In this document: one piece after another, positions 1 to 9,471 of the stretch
Layout: each line of letters opens with the position of its first letter
How positions within the stretch are numbered: the stretch's first letter is position 1
NCBI RefSeq assembly: GCF_001761485.1
Contig: NC_090772.1
Location: forward strand, 2,788,501-2,852,500
Origin: Yarrowia lipolytica
Lineage: Eukaryota > Ascomycota > Dipodascomycetes > Dipodascales
Length of the DNA: 64,000 bases
Direction: 5' to 3'
Translations under genes and position numbers: made by a program
The notes under the pieces: model-generated
The model's database searches: none
Told to the model about the DNA's origin: nothing
What the model saw: the letters and a program-made list of their open reading frames with translations, nothing else

Positions 1-636
1 CTTAAGGTGAGTCGTCACTTTTTCGCCAATCCTGCCGTCGTTGGAGGCGACCGCGTTCCAATCGCCTGCCGCTATCAGGGGGTATTGGCAGGGATGGAGG
101 CGTAGATAGTCGTCTAGTGACTGGTAGAACTGCCGGTTAGTGAAGGGGGAGGCTCCCTGCTCGTTTGGTGCGTATACGTTGATCAGCGATAGGTGTCTGT
201 CGGTGCCTTTGATGTGCACGTCGGCCAAACACAGTCTGTTGTCTAGGGCTGGGAAGTATTCAAAAACTGTTGTAAAGTTTGTGATGGTGACGTTGTCGGA
301 ATAGACTAGCCCCACGCCGACGCTTCTATTAGAAACACCAGCTGTGGAGCCGAGGAGGGTGTAGTGTCTGCCCCCCGGGTAGGGCGAGTTTGAAATGATT
401 TGTTGAGCGGTTTGTAGGGAGGAGTCCACCCAGTTCGTCTCTTGAAGAAGGACGAGATCGGGGTAGTGAGTAGTTCGAATAATGTTTACAATGGTGTCGG
501 GTAATCGGTTAAGCGCTTCCGCCATCTTAAAACCGCCGATGTTAGCCGTGATGACTTTAACATTCGGAGATTTCATTTTGGCCTGGGTGCTCTTACATGG
601 GGCTTTAGAAGGGGTGGTAGTAGAGGTGAAAGACAT
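1..636 (-). CDS. LINE ORF2, N-terminal 212 codons: endonuclease/exonuclease/phosphatase domain (partial)
   Basis: The minus-strand frame starts at the ATG at 636-634 and stays open for 212 codons to the window edge. The translation shows endonuclease (EEP-fold) landmarks in order: VITANIGG near residue 30, the metal-binding Glu in LVLLQETNW, a middle NVYAPNEQ motif and GDWNAV near residue 200. This is the APE-type nuclease that nicks the target for L1-like elements. Reverse transcriptase would follow outside the window. The start codon lies two bases after the ORF1 stop (TAA-GC-ATG) in a different frame, so ORF2 is probably made by termination-reinitiation or a similar coupled mechanism. That mechanism is inferred. 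Confidence 0.85.
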   Translation of the reverse strand, partial: MSFTSTTTPSKAPCKSTQAKMKSPNVKVITANIGGFKMAEALNRLPDTIVNIIRTTHYPDLVLLQETNWVDSSLQTAQQIISNSPYPGGRHYTLLGSTAGVSNRSVGVGLVYSDNVTITNFTTVFEYFPALDNRLCLADVHIKGTDRHLSLINVYAPNEQGASPFTNRQFYQSLDDYLRLHPCQYPLIAAGDWNAVASNDGRIGEKVTTHLK

Positions 637-638
637 GC

Positions 639-2783
639 TTACTGGTTCTGCCCCGGTCGGAGCATTGTGTCCACCTCATGGAGAGTGGTCACCCTAGGGG
701 GGTTCGGGGGACTGTTCGGGGGTTCTACAATCTCGTCTACCGAGCTGAGTGTCGCACCGTCGTGGAAAACTTTGAAGTGGCATGTAGACAGGAATGTCGG
801 GCACCTCCCGTCAATGAACTTTGCTACCTCCTGAGAAGGCAGCCAGCAGAGTCTGTTCTCCGACCTGTCCGGGTTCAGGATTTGCACCGGAACCTCGCTC
901 GAGGCGGTCTGGAAGACCGCAATGTGCTTCTTGCCGAGCGTGGTGTGAGAGGGCTCGCCAGAGAAACTGGAGGTGGTGTGCCCTCCTCGGGGTCGGCCCT
1001 CGTGGATACTTCCGGGGGGGGGTTGTGTTTGGTTGGTCGTGTTGGGACTGGTGTGGTCGTGGGGAAGGCCGTTGTTGGTGGCCTCGGTGTTAAGCGGGGT
1101 AGCGGGGGGAAGAAACTGGGTGACATCAGGGGCTACTTCAGGGTGAGCAAGTGCGTCAGGCTGGGTGTCAAAGCCGTTCATGGATACGTCAGCCTGTTCC
1201 GTTTCCTGGTCGTCGGGAACTGTGTCTTCCTCGGAGGCGGGGATGTTGATGGGTAGATTCTGAGTTCCATGCTGCTGGTTCGTAGAGGGCAGCTGGTTAG
1301 TTTGCTCGGTCTCTTCGGGTGTGTCCTCTCCGGTTTTGTCGCTCAAGACTTCAAAGTTGTAGTAAGATCGGAGGGGCTTCTGACCGGTGGGTTGGGGGGA
1401 CGTGTCTCGAGTCCGTCTATGTCTAGGGGACTTAGTGCCGACGGTCTCCCACTGGTGAGTAGCAGGCGTGTGGTGGAACTTGCGAGTTTGGACCGGGGGC
1501 TCCACGGTGGATGGGGCATGGATGGAAGCAAGGGCTTTACCTCTCTGTGGGAGGGTACCCTGGTGAGCGCGGGTGCGGAAGATCTTGGGAGTGACCATGT
1601 CTTTCTCGGGGCAGGCCTCCCGGATGTGCTTAGTGCTCTTGCACTTAACACAGATGTTATCGCCGTTGGCGAAGTGCATCTTGATCAACTTTGAGCCGGT
1701 AAGCCTAGCCTTGGTGGGATCCAGGTTGACGAAGAAGTCGGGGATGGTCTGGGGCAGGGTGGAGCCTAGGAGAGCACGAACTGCGATCACAGGACCCGAG
1801 ATGTTCTGATGGTTGGCAGAGGTCATCAGAAGGGTGCCACTCAAGAGGGAGGAACCTGGAATGGCCTGATCAATGTCTACGTCGAACTGGTTGAGAATAG
1901 CGTTGAGGTGGATCTTGAAAGCATCCTCCGTCTGACGCTCCATCTTCATGTACGAGGGTAGGTTGAAGTAGTAAAGTACTCTTCGTCCAGCAGGGTTAGC
2001 CGAGCCCTTCCTCATGATGCGATAATCTTGAGTATTGGCCTCAACAATGAGACTAACTGTCTCCAGAATGACAGCCATTCGTTGTTCGTGGGGGTCAGTG
2101 AGGGCGTCCGACGTCAGGTAGTGCCAACCATTTCCCACTTGGTAGCAGTCTTCAGGGTCCTGTTCTAAGTTAATCTGGTCGATCAGGTGGGGGACGATGT
2201 CTAGGTTGTGCCTGGACAGGTCAAACTCCGCCAGACCAACCTGACCCTTGATCTCGTCGAACTTTTCGATGACGCCCTCGAGGACACTGATGGTGTCCTT
2301 CTCGTCGACTTCAGCGGCGTTATCGAGGTGCTCGAGGAACATGGAGATAGGAAGATTCCAATCAGGGGTGGCGGAGCGGTCAAGAGCTCTTCGGAAGAAG
2401 TTTTCCTTGCTGGCTACATAGGACACGTTGAAACGGCCGGAGGTATGCCTACCATTCGGCGCCGCAAGGGGCTCCGAAATTCGCTCCTTGTTGAGGTTGA
2501 ATTTGAGTGTGGAGGGGTTCGATGTCAGGAGAGCCTTGACTTCGGCCTTGCTCTTCCAGGCGTTGAGGGTGATATTGTTGTCGTTTTTTTTGTCGTTTTT
2601 GTCGTTTTTGTCGTTTTTTTTGTTGTTTTCATCGTTTTTGTCGTTTTTTTGGATTTTTTCAATGTCGGTTTGGTTGGGGGTTTCGGTTGAGGTGGCTCCA
2701 TCACCTCGCGATAAATCAGGAGGTGGGGGGTTCGGAGCGCCCAAGGAGTTACCCGCCGAAGCTTGGGCTTGCGCTGTTTCCAT
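639..2783 (-). CDS. LINE ORF1 nucleic-acid-binding protein
   Basis: Start chosen at the ATG at 2783-2781 (METAQAQAS...), giving 714 residues; an in-frame ATG at 2852 would add 23 residues. The protein binds element RNA in related LINEs. A canonical CCHC zinc knuckle, C-x2-C-x4-H-x4-C (CVKCKSTKHIREAC), is seen near residue 400. Residues about 45-70 are a low-complexity run built from the unit KND with N expansions, encoded by a poly-pyrimidine stretch on the plus strand at 2575-2665. The C-terminal half is rich in T, P, Q and N and probably disordered. The frame is uninterrupted, in agreement with a young copy. The stop is two bases from the ORF2 start. Confidence 0.85.
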   Translation of the reverse strand: METAQAQASAGNSLGAPNPPPPDLSRGDGATSTETPNQTDIEKIQKNDKNDENNKKNDKNDKNDKKNDNNITLNAWKSKAEVKALLTSNPSTLKFNLNKERISEPLAAPNGRHTSGRFNVSYVASKENFFRRALDRSATPDWNLPISMFLEHLDNAAEVDEKDTISVLEGVIEKFDEIKGQVGLAEFDLSRHNLDIVPHLIDQINLEQDPEDCYQVGNGWHYLTSDALTDPHEQRMAVILETVSLIVEANTQDYRIMRKGSANPAGRRVLYYFNLPSYMKMERQTEDAFKIHLNAILNQFDVDIDQAIPGSSLLSGTLLMTSANHQNISGPVIAVRALLGSTLPQTIPDFFVNLDPTKARLTGSKLIKMHFANGDNICVKCKSTKHIREACPEKDMVTPKIFRTRAHQGTLPQRGKALASIHAPSTVEPPVQTRKFHHTPATHQWETVGTKSPRHRRTRDTSPQPTGQKPLRSYYNFEVLSDKTGEDTPEETEQTNQLPSTNQQHGTQNLPINIPASEEDTVPDDQETEQADVSMNGFDTQPDALAHPEVAPDVTQFLPPATPLNTEATNNGLPHDHTSPNTTNQTQPPPGSIHEGRPRGGHTTSSFSGEPSHTTLGKKHIAVFQTASSEVPVQILNPDRSENRLCWLPSQEVAKFIDGRCPTFLSTCHFKVFHDGATLSSVDEIVEPPNSPPNPPRVTTLHEVDTMLRPGQNQ

Positions 2784-2852
2784 GGTGAACGTTTTTTCTG
2801 GTCGCGCTCGATTAATAGCTCTGTTTTGTAAACAAACACGTACATACTGCAT

Positions 2853-3209
2853 ACTGTACAGTACATACAGTTACATGCAACTAAAAAGTGATCTAAATAA
2901 GACCTCAATAGATGAAGCCGTTGCATCGGACATATACAACAACAACACCGTTCAAATCACCATATGTCTCCAAGAGAGGATCATTTCTGCTGATTCCAAT
3001 ACATCTGCCCATTGTTCTTCAGACTCCGCTTAATTCCCTCCACAGATTCCGACGTTTCCGATAGTTCCCGAATTACATCCCTTTCTTACTCCAAAACACC
3101 CTTACATCCCACAGCTTCCCAATTTATGACATTCCCTCATCAAAATAGACGTAAAGCAATGATATTCGTAATTATGTGAAAAGCACCATCCAGCAATCCC
3201 TCAGACATC
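2853..3209. other. Gap between LINE ORF1 and the LDS-like gene
   Basis: No gene seen. This stretch should hold the 5' UTR and 5' end of the LINE plus the 3' UTR of the LDS-like gene. I could not place the junction. The word TGTACAGTACATACAG near 2857 is of a type common in other intergenic parts of this window. Confidence 0.4.
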
Positions 3210-4372
3210 TCATCCAATCATCATCTGCTGGGCCCGGGCACGCGCGTTGTTGAGAGAAGGCCGGGCTGTGTCACGCATCCGTCTCTCAATGGCCACGGCC
3301 CAAAGAGCTCCGCCAGTACAGTTGGTGAACGCAAAAAGAAGTCCAAGGAACGGAATCGACTCCAGAGCGCCAGCAACCATACCAAACCCGAGGTACTGGC
3401 CCCGTCGCACCCGTGTGAACTGTTCCACGTCGGCTTTGGGCATCATCTTGAGCTCAAAGTACCGAGCGTGTGCGTTTCGACCTCGTCGGGGAGCGTTGAC
3501 CAAAATTGCAACAAAGGGACCGATGATGGGAATGAAGTGTAGAAGTACAGTGACTGTCAGTCGGACCAACCATGTAGGAAATACCAGGGTGAGTGGTAGA
3601 TGTTTGAGCAAGACCTTGACTCGCGTCTGGGGCGGAGGCACCGGAGTGGGTCTTCTCTGTTTTCCAGCAACGACAATGTCGTCAAGTCCTTCACGGGACA
3701 TGATCTGCGTTAGTGGGTATCAGGGGTGGTGAGTGAGGGGTATACATAGACCAGCCCGTGATGCAATATGGTGTTTCAGAGACAGGGGGTGTATATATCA
3801 GAAGAAATCAACAGGGTATCGTAACTAGTAAGGTTATCATTGGTGCTGGTATCACATGCTGTCATTGTCGTCGTGTCGTTGTGTCGTTGAGTCGTTGAGT
3901 CGTTGTGTTGCCTCTGTTGGTTTCCAGTTCACATCATGGTATCTCACTCGGCTGGTATCTTTTTTGCATCATCAGGTATACTCACGCTGTCAAACAGCAT
4001 CTTCATTGGGGTGGGTAACAAGAACATATCGCCCAGAATGCCAGCGATTACAGTAGACTGCTGAAGAAGGGCAATCCACGCGGTGAACAGCCCTGTGGGA
4101 CCGTTGAAAAGGAAGGCAAACGCGGCCGAAATGGGGTAGAAGAACAGGTACATGAAGAAGAACACGACCATGGTCAGCACTATCTGTGGCAGGAAAATGG
4201 TGAACAGGTAGGCCCACAGAATGGGATGAGTAAAAAAGTAGTAGATCCCCATGAAGGGGTACATGAAGGTGCCGCTGATGATCATTCGCGCAGGTATCAA
4301 GATGGGCGACGCGGCGATTCGAATTAGTCGAGAAGACGCAAACCAAGTTTTCGAGAGGTTGGTGCGGATCAT
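3210..4372 (-). CDS. LDS/RRT8-family multi-pass membrane protein (EI24-like), spliced
   Basis: Two exons: 4372-3986 (129 codons) and 3704-3210. The intron (3985-3705, 281 nt) begins GTGAGT and ends CTAACGCAG, the Yarrowia consensus, and splices in phase (...KMLFDS | IMSREGL...). The product is 293 residues with several hydrophobic segments: about residues 20-50, 55-85, 95-115, then 165-190 and 230-260. The pattern and the motifs F-D-x-x-M-S-R-E-G and IPIIGP fit the fungal RRT8/LDS1/LDS2 family (S. cerevisiae members about 300-345 residues), which associate with lipid droplets or spore wall assembly. The start MIRTNLS was chosen because upstream in-frame residues look like leader sequence. It is divergent from the OAR1-like gene. 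The function in this organism is not established. Confidence 0.75.
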
Positions 4373-4889
4373 GAGATGAGGAAGAAAGATGTAGGTTAAG
4401 TATTTTGAGTGGGACAAACACAAACAAGTGCAATGGGGGTGGATGAGGGTGGACTTTAATGCAACTGAAAATGACATAATAAATACAGAAAAATGATGTT
4501 GGGTAATTTTGGACTTTTTAAAAATTATCAATATTTTTATATATTTTTCTGTCATTTTTCTCACCCACCAGAAAGACCTTTCATGTCCACAAAACTCTCA
4601 TCAAGCTTTTCGAGGATCAACTGTTACTATTAAGTATTACTTAGAAGCGTGATAAGGAAACACGAAGATCCAATTAGCAGCACAATTTGTACCGCATAAT
4701 AACTAAATAAGAAAGTAAAACGTATTTTTGGTCCGTCAGTAAGCAGATTATATAATCAGGTACACAGTCTGTCACATAACTTCCCCATTTTAACACTCCT
4801 CAATACCCTCCGGCTTTCCTCAGTTCTACCCCAGAAAGTTTATACTCAGAGCTTCTTCCTCCTCATCTCGCTCCATCCACCACCACAAC
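4373..4889. promoter_or_regulatory. Divergent promoter region between LDS-like and OAR1-like genes
   Basis: A 517-bp head-to-head intergenic stretch, AT-rich around 4500-4560. It must carry both promoters. I recognise no specific sites. Confidence 0.5.
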
Positions 4890-5714
4890 ATGTTCTTGAG
4901 ACCGCTACAGAACTCCCAGAGAGTGATAAACCCACTCGTTCGAAAGTACTCAATATCCGCGTCTTCTCTCTCTGGAAAAACCGCTCTGGTGACCGGCGGT
5001 TCGGGAGGAATCGGGCTAGTCATTGCTAAGAAGCTGGCAGCAAACGGAGCTCGAGTGATCCTGCTTGCTAGAGATGAAACCAAGTTGAATGGAGCTCTGG
5101 AGGAGCTGACACACACTCTTAAGGATGAGCAGACACAAAGGGATATCACACAGACCGCCCACAGCACGATATCTTACGACATTGCTAAAGCAACGACACC
5201 ACCAGAAATCGACTTCAAGATGGTAGATCTGCTCGTCAACTGTGCCGGAGTCACGCAAACATCGCTGCTTATGACCACCAAAAACATTGACCAGATCATC
5301 GGCACAAATCTCGCCGGAGCCATTAAAATGAGCCAGTATGCCATGCGTCCGTGGATGAAACGAAAGTCGGGCTGTATTGTCAACATCTCCTCGGTTTTGG
5401 GATTACGTGGCCTTACAGGCGGGTCTACGGTCTACAGTGCAGCCAAGGCTGGTCTTGTGGGCTTCACGAAGGCTCTCGCGGTCGAAGTGGGCGCTAGAGG
5501 TATCCGTGTCAATTGCGTGTGTCCTGGACTGGTCGAGACGGAAATGACACAGAACGTGACTGTCCAGAATGGGTTTGCGACACCTCTTCAGGGCATGGGA
5601 AAGGATAATTACGTATCTGCTGACTCGGTGGCCGACGCTGTCCTCTACCTTGCTGCTAGTGAGGAGCAGACCGGAAGCATTCTCACCATAGACAAGGGCT
5701 TGTCTGCGGTATAG
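4890..5714 (+). CDS. OAR1: Mitochondrial 3-oxoacyl-[acyl-carrier-protein] reductase (SDR family)
   Basis: 274 residues, close to S. cerevisiae Oar1 (278). It reduces the 3-oxoacyl-ACP intermediate with NADPH in mitochondrial type II fatty acid synthesis, which supplies lipoic acid. The first ~25 residues (MFLRPLQNSQRVINPLVRKY) are basic and hydroxylated with no acids, as expected for a mitochondrial presequence. Classical SDR motifs follow: TGGSGGIG at 35-42, NCAG at 117-120, catalytic Ser in NISS near 167, and Y182-x3-K186 in YSAAK. The PGLVETEM segment after the active site is typical of FabG-like reductases. No intron. OAR1 is the best fit; another mitochondrial SDR cannot be fully excluded. 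Confidence 0.8.
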   Translation: MFLRPLQNSQRVINPLVRKYSISASSLSGKTALVTGGSGGIGLVIAKKLAANGARVILLARDETKLNGALEELTHTLKDEQTQRDITQTAHSTISYDIAKATTPPEIDFKMVDLLVNCAGVTQTSLLMTTKNIDQIIGTNLAGAIKMSQYAMRPWMKRKSGCIVNISSVLGLRGLTGGSTVYSAAKAGLVGFTKALAVEVGARGIRVNCVCPGLVETEMTQNVTVQNGFATPLQGMGKDNYVSADSVADAVLYLAASEEQTGSILTIDKGLSAV

Positions 5715-7311
5715 AAGGTAGATACCTATTAATTGCACGTCTTCGAAAAAGTATTAACCGTCATTGATATAAGCTACAGTGTTATATACATTGATCCACC
5801 ATTCTACTTATCACATACTTCAGACCTCTGTCGCCTCTCTTCGCCTCTAGCAGCATCGCTGATCGATCTCCCCATTCACAAATCCAACCAGTATTCTTCC
5901 CGGGGATCTCATTATTGAACAACTCCACTCCTTGGGATCCCGAATGCCTAGCTTTTCAAAGTCGCCAGGGTCCAGCAAAAATAGATGACGCAGATCTACA
6001 ACCGTTCTTTTTCTCTCCTTCAGGTCCACCAACTGCATGCCCTTGACAGACGTCCTGTAGACGCACATCTTCTGGCATCTCGAGAGCCAGTGCATTGTTG
6101 GAAGCGACTAGCATGCTTGGTCTTGATGGACAACACTTTGAACTGGCAAGAGTATGCAAAGCTGGGACTCCAGAACTACTGCATCATCATGAGCACCATA
6201 ATCGGAAGAAATTTAGAATCTAAGTGTTCAGATCTTGAACTGGGCCAGACAATTCTTCGGCCTAATCACCACAGCCAGTGATTTCTTACGACAAGATAAT
6301 CCTCATCCTCCTTTTCCACTGTATCAGTGAGAGTGTTGCAACTTTTAAATGTCAAATGAGTCATTCTAAGGTCACTAGAGACTATAACTGTTGATTACAC
6401 TGGTTGAGAATTGCACTAGATCCAATGTGGAGAATAGTACAGCTACAGTCAATTGTGTGATGATCGAGTAGGAACGGATTCAGCTAATGTAAATATCCCA
6501 ATATAACTGGTCTAATGATTCGAGTAGGGCTGTTGGCCTTCTTACATTGACAAAGCAAGTACTGTGGTCTTCTTGTTACTGTACTGCTTGGACTACTTCC
6601 TCTTCACATAGCCTACCAGCTCTAGCCAGAAGAGTTGAAGATACGTCGGTGCAAAATAACCCGTTTGGCAGAAACCTCCAAGAGAGGCTGTTGGAAACAA
6701 TGATGTATCTTTACATTGGTGCCTTCTGTTGACTACCTTCCGAGGTCGTTCTTTTAGACCTACTTCATGTCGAAAGACAGTGCCGTCTAGAAGGAAGACA
6801 AGAAAGAGTTCGTGGAAAGTAAATGGAACGTTTTCAGATCTATATACTATATTCATTCACTGTTCGATTGATCAAAGTGGTCTGAGATGATGATTTGTAT
6901 CTGGTTTTTGTTCTAGTAGTATGGGTTATATATTTTGCTAGTTAGGACTATACTTCACCTTTATATAAGTCTCGGTTGTATATCTAACAAAATCTAATAA
7001 ATCTGAGCTACTAAACGCCCAGCACGTGTGTATATGAAGCTCCCCAATCAGTTAAGGTTCAGTAGGAGTGTCCGCGAATGTTGTTCAAATTGCTTCCAGA
7101 ATAGTAGGTAGAGGAATTCATTTTTTCGAATCAGAGATTTGGCACGCGGATATTCTCCAATACGAATATCCAACCGTTTGGGCAATTTCTCACCCACGTT
7201 ATGACGTATCGTGTCGTACTCGTTTAACCATTAAACTTCCAGCTTGCAGATTGTTCAACATTGTCTGCGATCTAATTTCCTCATCCTCATTCCTCAAACA
7301 CATCAAGCGAC
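5715..7311. other. Intergenic, 1.6 kb, no convincing gene
   Basis: Only short unconvincing frames are present. The best is a minus-strand frame at 5847-6095 containing CVYRTSVKGMQLVDLKERK, which reads like protein but has no start context, no partner exon and no family I can name. It may be a relic. The stretch next to 7312 is the promoter and 5' UTR of the OTU gene. Confidence 0.4.
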
Positions 7312-8229
7312 ATGGAAGAGCTGCTTGCACGACATCGAAAGGAGAAGAAAGACCTTGCCGGCGAGCTGACAACGCTCAAAAAACAGGTTTCTGGCGACAA
7401 AAAGAAGAAGAAGGAGGTCACAAGACAGTGTGAGGACAAGGAGCGGGAGCTCAAGGAACGACATCAGCAGGAGATCGCCGAGCTGGAAAGCGGTGGGGCA
7501 GTGGATCAGATCAAGGAGGAGGTTGTAGAGGACGAAGGAGAAGACGAATTCTCGCCCGAAAAACTGCTGGCTCAATTGGAGCTCGCCAAGGAGCAGGAAG
7601 AAGCCACCACTAAAAAGAAGAAGGGTCCTGCTGCTGAACCCGTCGGAAGCCAAGCCCCCTCGGGCCACAAGCCCAAGAAAAACCGACAGAAGGAGCGGGC
7701 GGCTCGAAAGGCTGCGGAGCAGGAGGCTATCAGACAACAGGCTCTTGATGAGGCAGCCCTACAGCCTGATCTGCGAAAGATTGAGATGGAAAACATTGAG
7801 TCGTTGACCAAGCTCAATGGAACTACGGTCCATGATATTGTGCCCGACGGTCACTGTCTGTACTCATCCATTGCCGACCAGCTGGCTGTTCGACATGAGG
7901 TTGATGTTGACGTTCAGACCCTTCGAACCAAATGCGCTGCGGAAATCAGACGAGATCGAAATAGTTACATCCCGTTCCTGTTCGATGAAGCGACCATGTC
8001 TATCAAGGACGTGGATTCGTACACCAAGGAGCTGGAGGAGACTGCTATTTGGGGAGGAGATCTGGAGATCCTGGCCCTGGCTAGAGTGTATGACTGCCCC
8101 ATCTCTGTGCTCATGAGTGGCCGCCCTGTTCACCGCGTCAATGAGGAGGGAAATAAGGAGGAGCTGAAATTGGTGTATTACAAGCACAGTTATGGTCTCG
8201 GAGAGCATTACAATTCGTTGAGAGGATAG
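7312..8229 (+). CDS. OTU2: OTU-domain deubiquitinase (OTU2/OTUD6B type)
   Basis: 305 residues, matching S. cerevisiae Otu2 (307). It is a cysteine deubiquitinase; yeast Otu2 acts on ribosomal ubiquitin in translation quality control. The N-terminal half (1-150) is highly charged, with Lys/Glu coiled-coil character and basic KKKK patches, typical of the Otu2/OTUD6 subgroup. The OTU fold begins near residue 165. The catalytic Asp and Cys lie in DGHC (D179, C182), and the catalytic His in EHYNS near 299. The ATG is preceded by CGAC; no intron. Assignment to the subgroup is by length and layout as well as motif. Confidence 0.9.
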   Translation: MEELLARHRKEKKDLAGELTTLKKQVSGDKKKKKEVTRQCEDKERELKERHQQEIAELESGGAVDQIKEEVVEDEGEDEFSPEKLLAQLELAKEQEEATTKKKKGPAAEPVGSQAPSGHKPKKNRQKERAARKAAEQEAIRQQALDEAALQPDLRKIEMENIESLTKLNGTTVHDIVPDGHCLYSSIADQLAVRHEVDVDVQTLRTKCAAEIRRDRNSYIPFLFDEATMSIKDVDSYTKELEETAIWGGDLEILALARVYDCPISVLMSGRPVHRVNEEGNKEELKLVYYKHSYGLGEHYNSLRG

Positions 8230-9073
8230 ACAACTAATTGGGGGCACGAAAGAAACGGAAGCGCGTGGTTCGAGTTGTCTATGAAGATGACTACTGTAGC
8301 AGAAAGTTCCTGCTGCTAAAACTGAAGGAGACACATCGACACTATCGGTCCCGCCTGCATAAATAATCGCTGTGAAGAGTTGAAGAGTGACTAGCTAGAT
8401 GGGACTAGTACTGAGACTGAGGAAAGACTAGTTAGAACAATGTGTTATTGAAAAGTGCCATCAGGACGCGCGGTCTCTGTATCTGCTGATTCAAATGGGT
8501 TGCAGTGCATAGTATGATGTCACGCTGTAAGAGACGCACTGTGTATCTTGCACGACAAAAGCATAGATTTAATGACTTGTTAGTGAAGCTGGTTATGCTT
8601 GGAACGGGTCTTAGTGATACATTACATTTTTGAGACATCTTGGCGAGTTGTGATTTGATAAGCTGGAGACATTGTGCGAGAATGACCGAGCAGAACTGAC
8701 AATGGGTTATTCTGTCTATGGTATGTCCTGAAACTGATGAACATACCATGACGAGTCCCTCCTACAACGCCATAACCAAGCGCTCAAGAACAGAACTAAA
8801 GAAGACTCCACTTCCTGAACCTTGGAAACCGGCATTTGAGGTTGATTCTGTGAAATTCCTACAACGTCTATGGGAAAGACTGACAAGAAGTAGTCAGAGG
8901 TCATATTATGTGAAGTTCCGGGTTTGAATGCGAAGACTCCATCAGCTCTCAGTGATGGCTTCCTTGATCATGTCCAAATGTCTAGGGGTAAAGGCATTGT
9001 ACCTATCAGTACGACATGTGGCAAGGTGTTTATATAGTCATACGACTTAGGAGAAATTGGGGTCAAAAAAATA
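8230..9073. other. Intergenic, no gene seen
   Basis: 844 bp between the OTU gene and tRNA-Gln. It holds only short random frames. The T-run TTATTTTTTTGACC read on the minus strand at 9061-9074 is the Pol III terminator of the tRNA. Confidence 0.5.
9061..9073 (-). terminator. Pol III terminator of tRNA-Gln
   Basis: A run of seven T on the minus strand begins within a few bases of the tRNA 3' end, as expected for RNA polymerase III. Confidence 0.8.
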
Positions 9074-9160
9074 AGGTCGTGCCCGGGTTCGAACTGGGGT
9101 TCTCAGAAAGTTAATCGGACCAATCAAAATCTGACGTGATGACCACTACACTACACAACC
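9074..9160 (-). tRNA. tRNA-Gln (anticodon UUG), with a 15-nt intron
   Basis: The cloverleaf was read by hand. The acceptor GGTTGTG pairs with CACGACC (one G-U), with discriminator T at 9074. The D-arm carries GTGTAGTGG (A box). The anticodon stem is TCAGA/TCTGA. The loop has TTG at 9127-9125 after U33 and A37 at 9124. The T-arm is CCCAGTTCGAACCCGGG-like (B box GTTCGAA). Between A37 and position 38 there are 15 extra bases (9123-9109), an intron in the canonical place. The arms resemble S. cerevisiae tRNA-Gln(UUG), which has the same TTTTGAT anticodon loop. A T7 terminator follows. Confidence 0.93.
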
Positions 9161-9396
9161 GTCGGTTCCAAAATGGGAAAATGTGGCCACGACCATGTGG
9201 TTGGTAATTACGTCATCGGAAAATTCGACACGGGGAAATGTCGAAGCAACAAAGAGGGAACAAGTGAATGAAAAAGTGTTTGTTTAAGATTTATTTGAAG
9301 TTTGAGGTTTACATGCTTTTGGCTGTCTCAGAACAATAAATTAGTGGACACATGATTTTTCTATGTGTGCCATATTGAGACGCAGTTCAAGTACGA

Positions 9397-9471
9397 AATA
9401 ACCCGGCTTGCTTACTACTTGTAGATAGAGTTGTGATGAGTCATTAGAATAGAAAATAAATAAATAAAAAA
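9397..9471 (+). mobile_element. 3' end of a short poly(A)-type retroposon (copy A)
   Basis: This segment reads AATAAC-CGGCTT...ACTACTTGTA...GTCATTAGAATA followed by an A-rich tail. It aligns with the reverse complement of 29878-29938: the last 23 bases before the tail match at 20 positions, and the ACTACTTGTA block is identical. The tail and apparent 5' truncation suggest a LINE- or SINE-like element; the family is not identified. It lies 236 bp upstream of the tRNA-Gln 5' end and points away from the tRNA. Confidence 0.55.

Larger units (their letters stand above)
1..2852 (-). mobile_element. 5' part of an L1-like LINE (Ylli-type non-LTR retrotransposon)
   Basis: A non-LTR retrotransposon lies on the minus strand, with its 5' side near 2852 and its 3' side running off the left edge. 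Two consecutive reading frames are visible: ORF1 with a CCHC zinc knuckle and ORF2 opening with an apurinic-type endonuclease. That is the L1-clade plan, and Yarrowia is known to carry an L1-like element called Ylli. ORF1 is intact and ORF2 is open to the window edge, so this could be a full-length copy. Reverse transcriptase, 3' UTR and poly(A) tail are outside the window. The exact 5' boundary and any target-site duplication could not be fixed; the 357 bp up to the next gene (ends 3210) may include 5' UTR. Confidence 0.85.

Noticed and set aside
678-1256. Long plus-strand frame opposite LINE ORF1
   Set aside because: It is a shadow of the intact minus-strand ORF1; composition and lack of motifs do not support coding.
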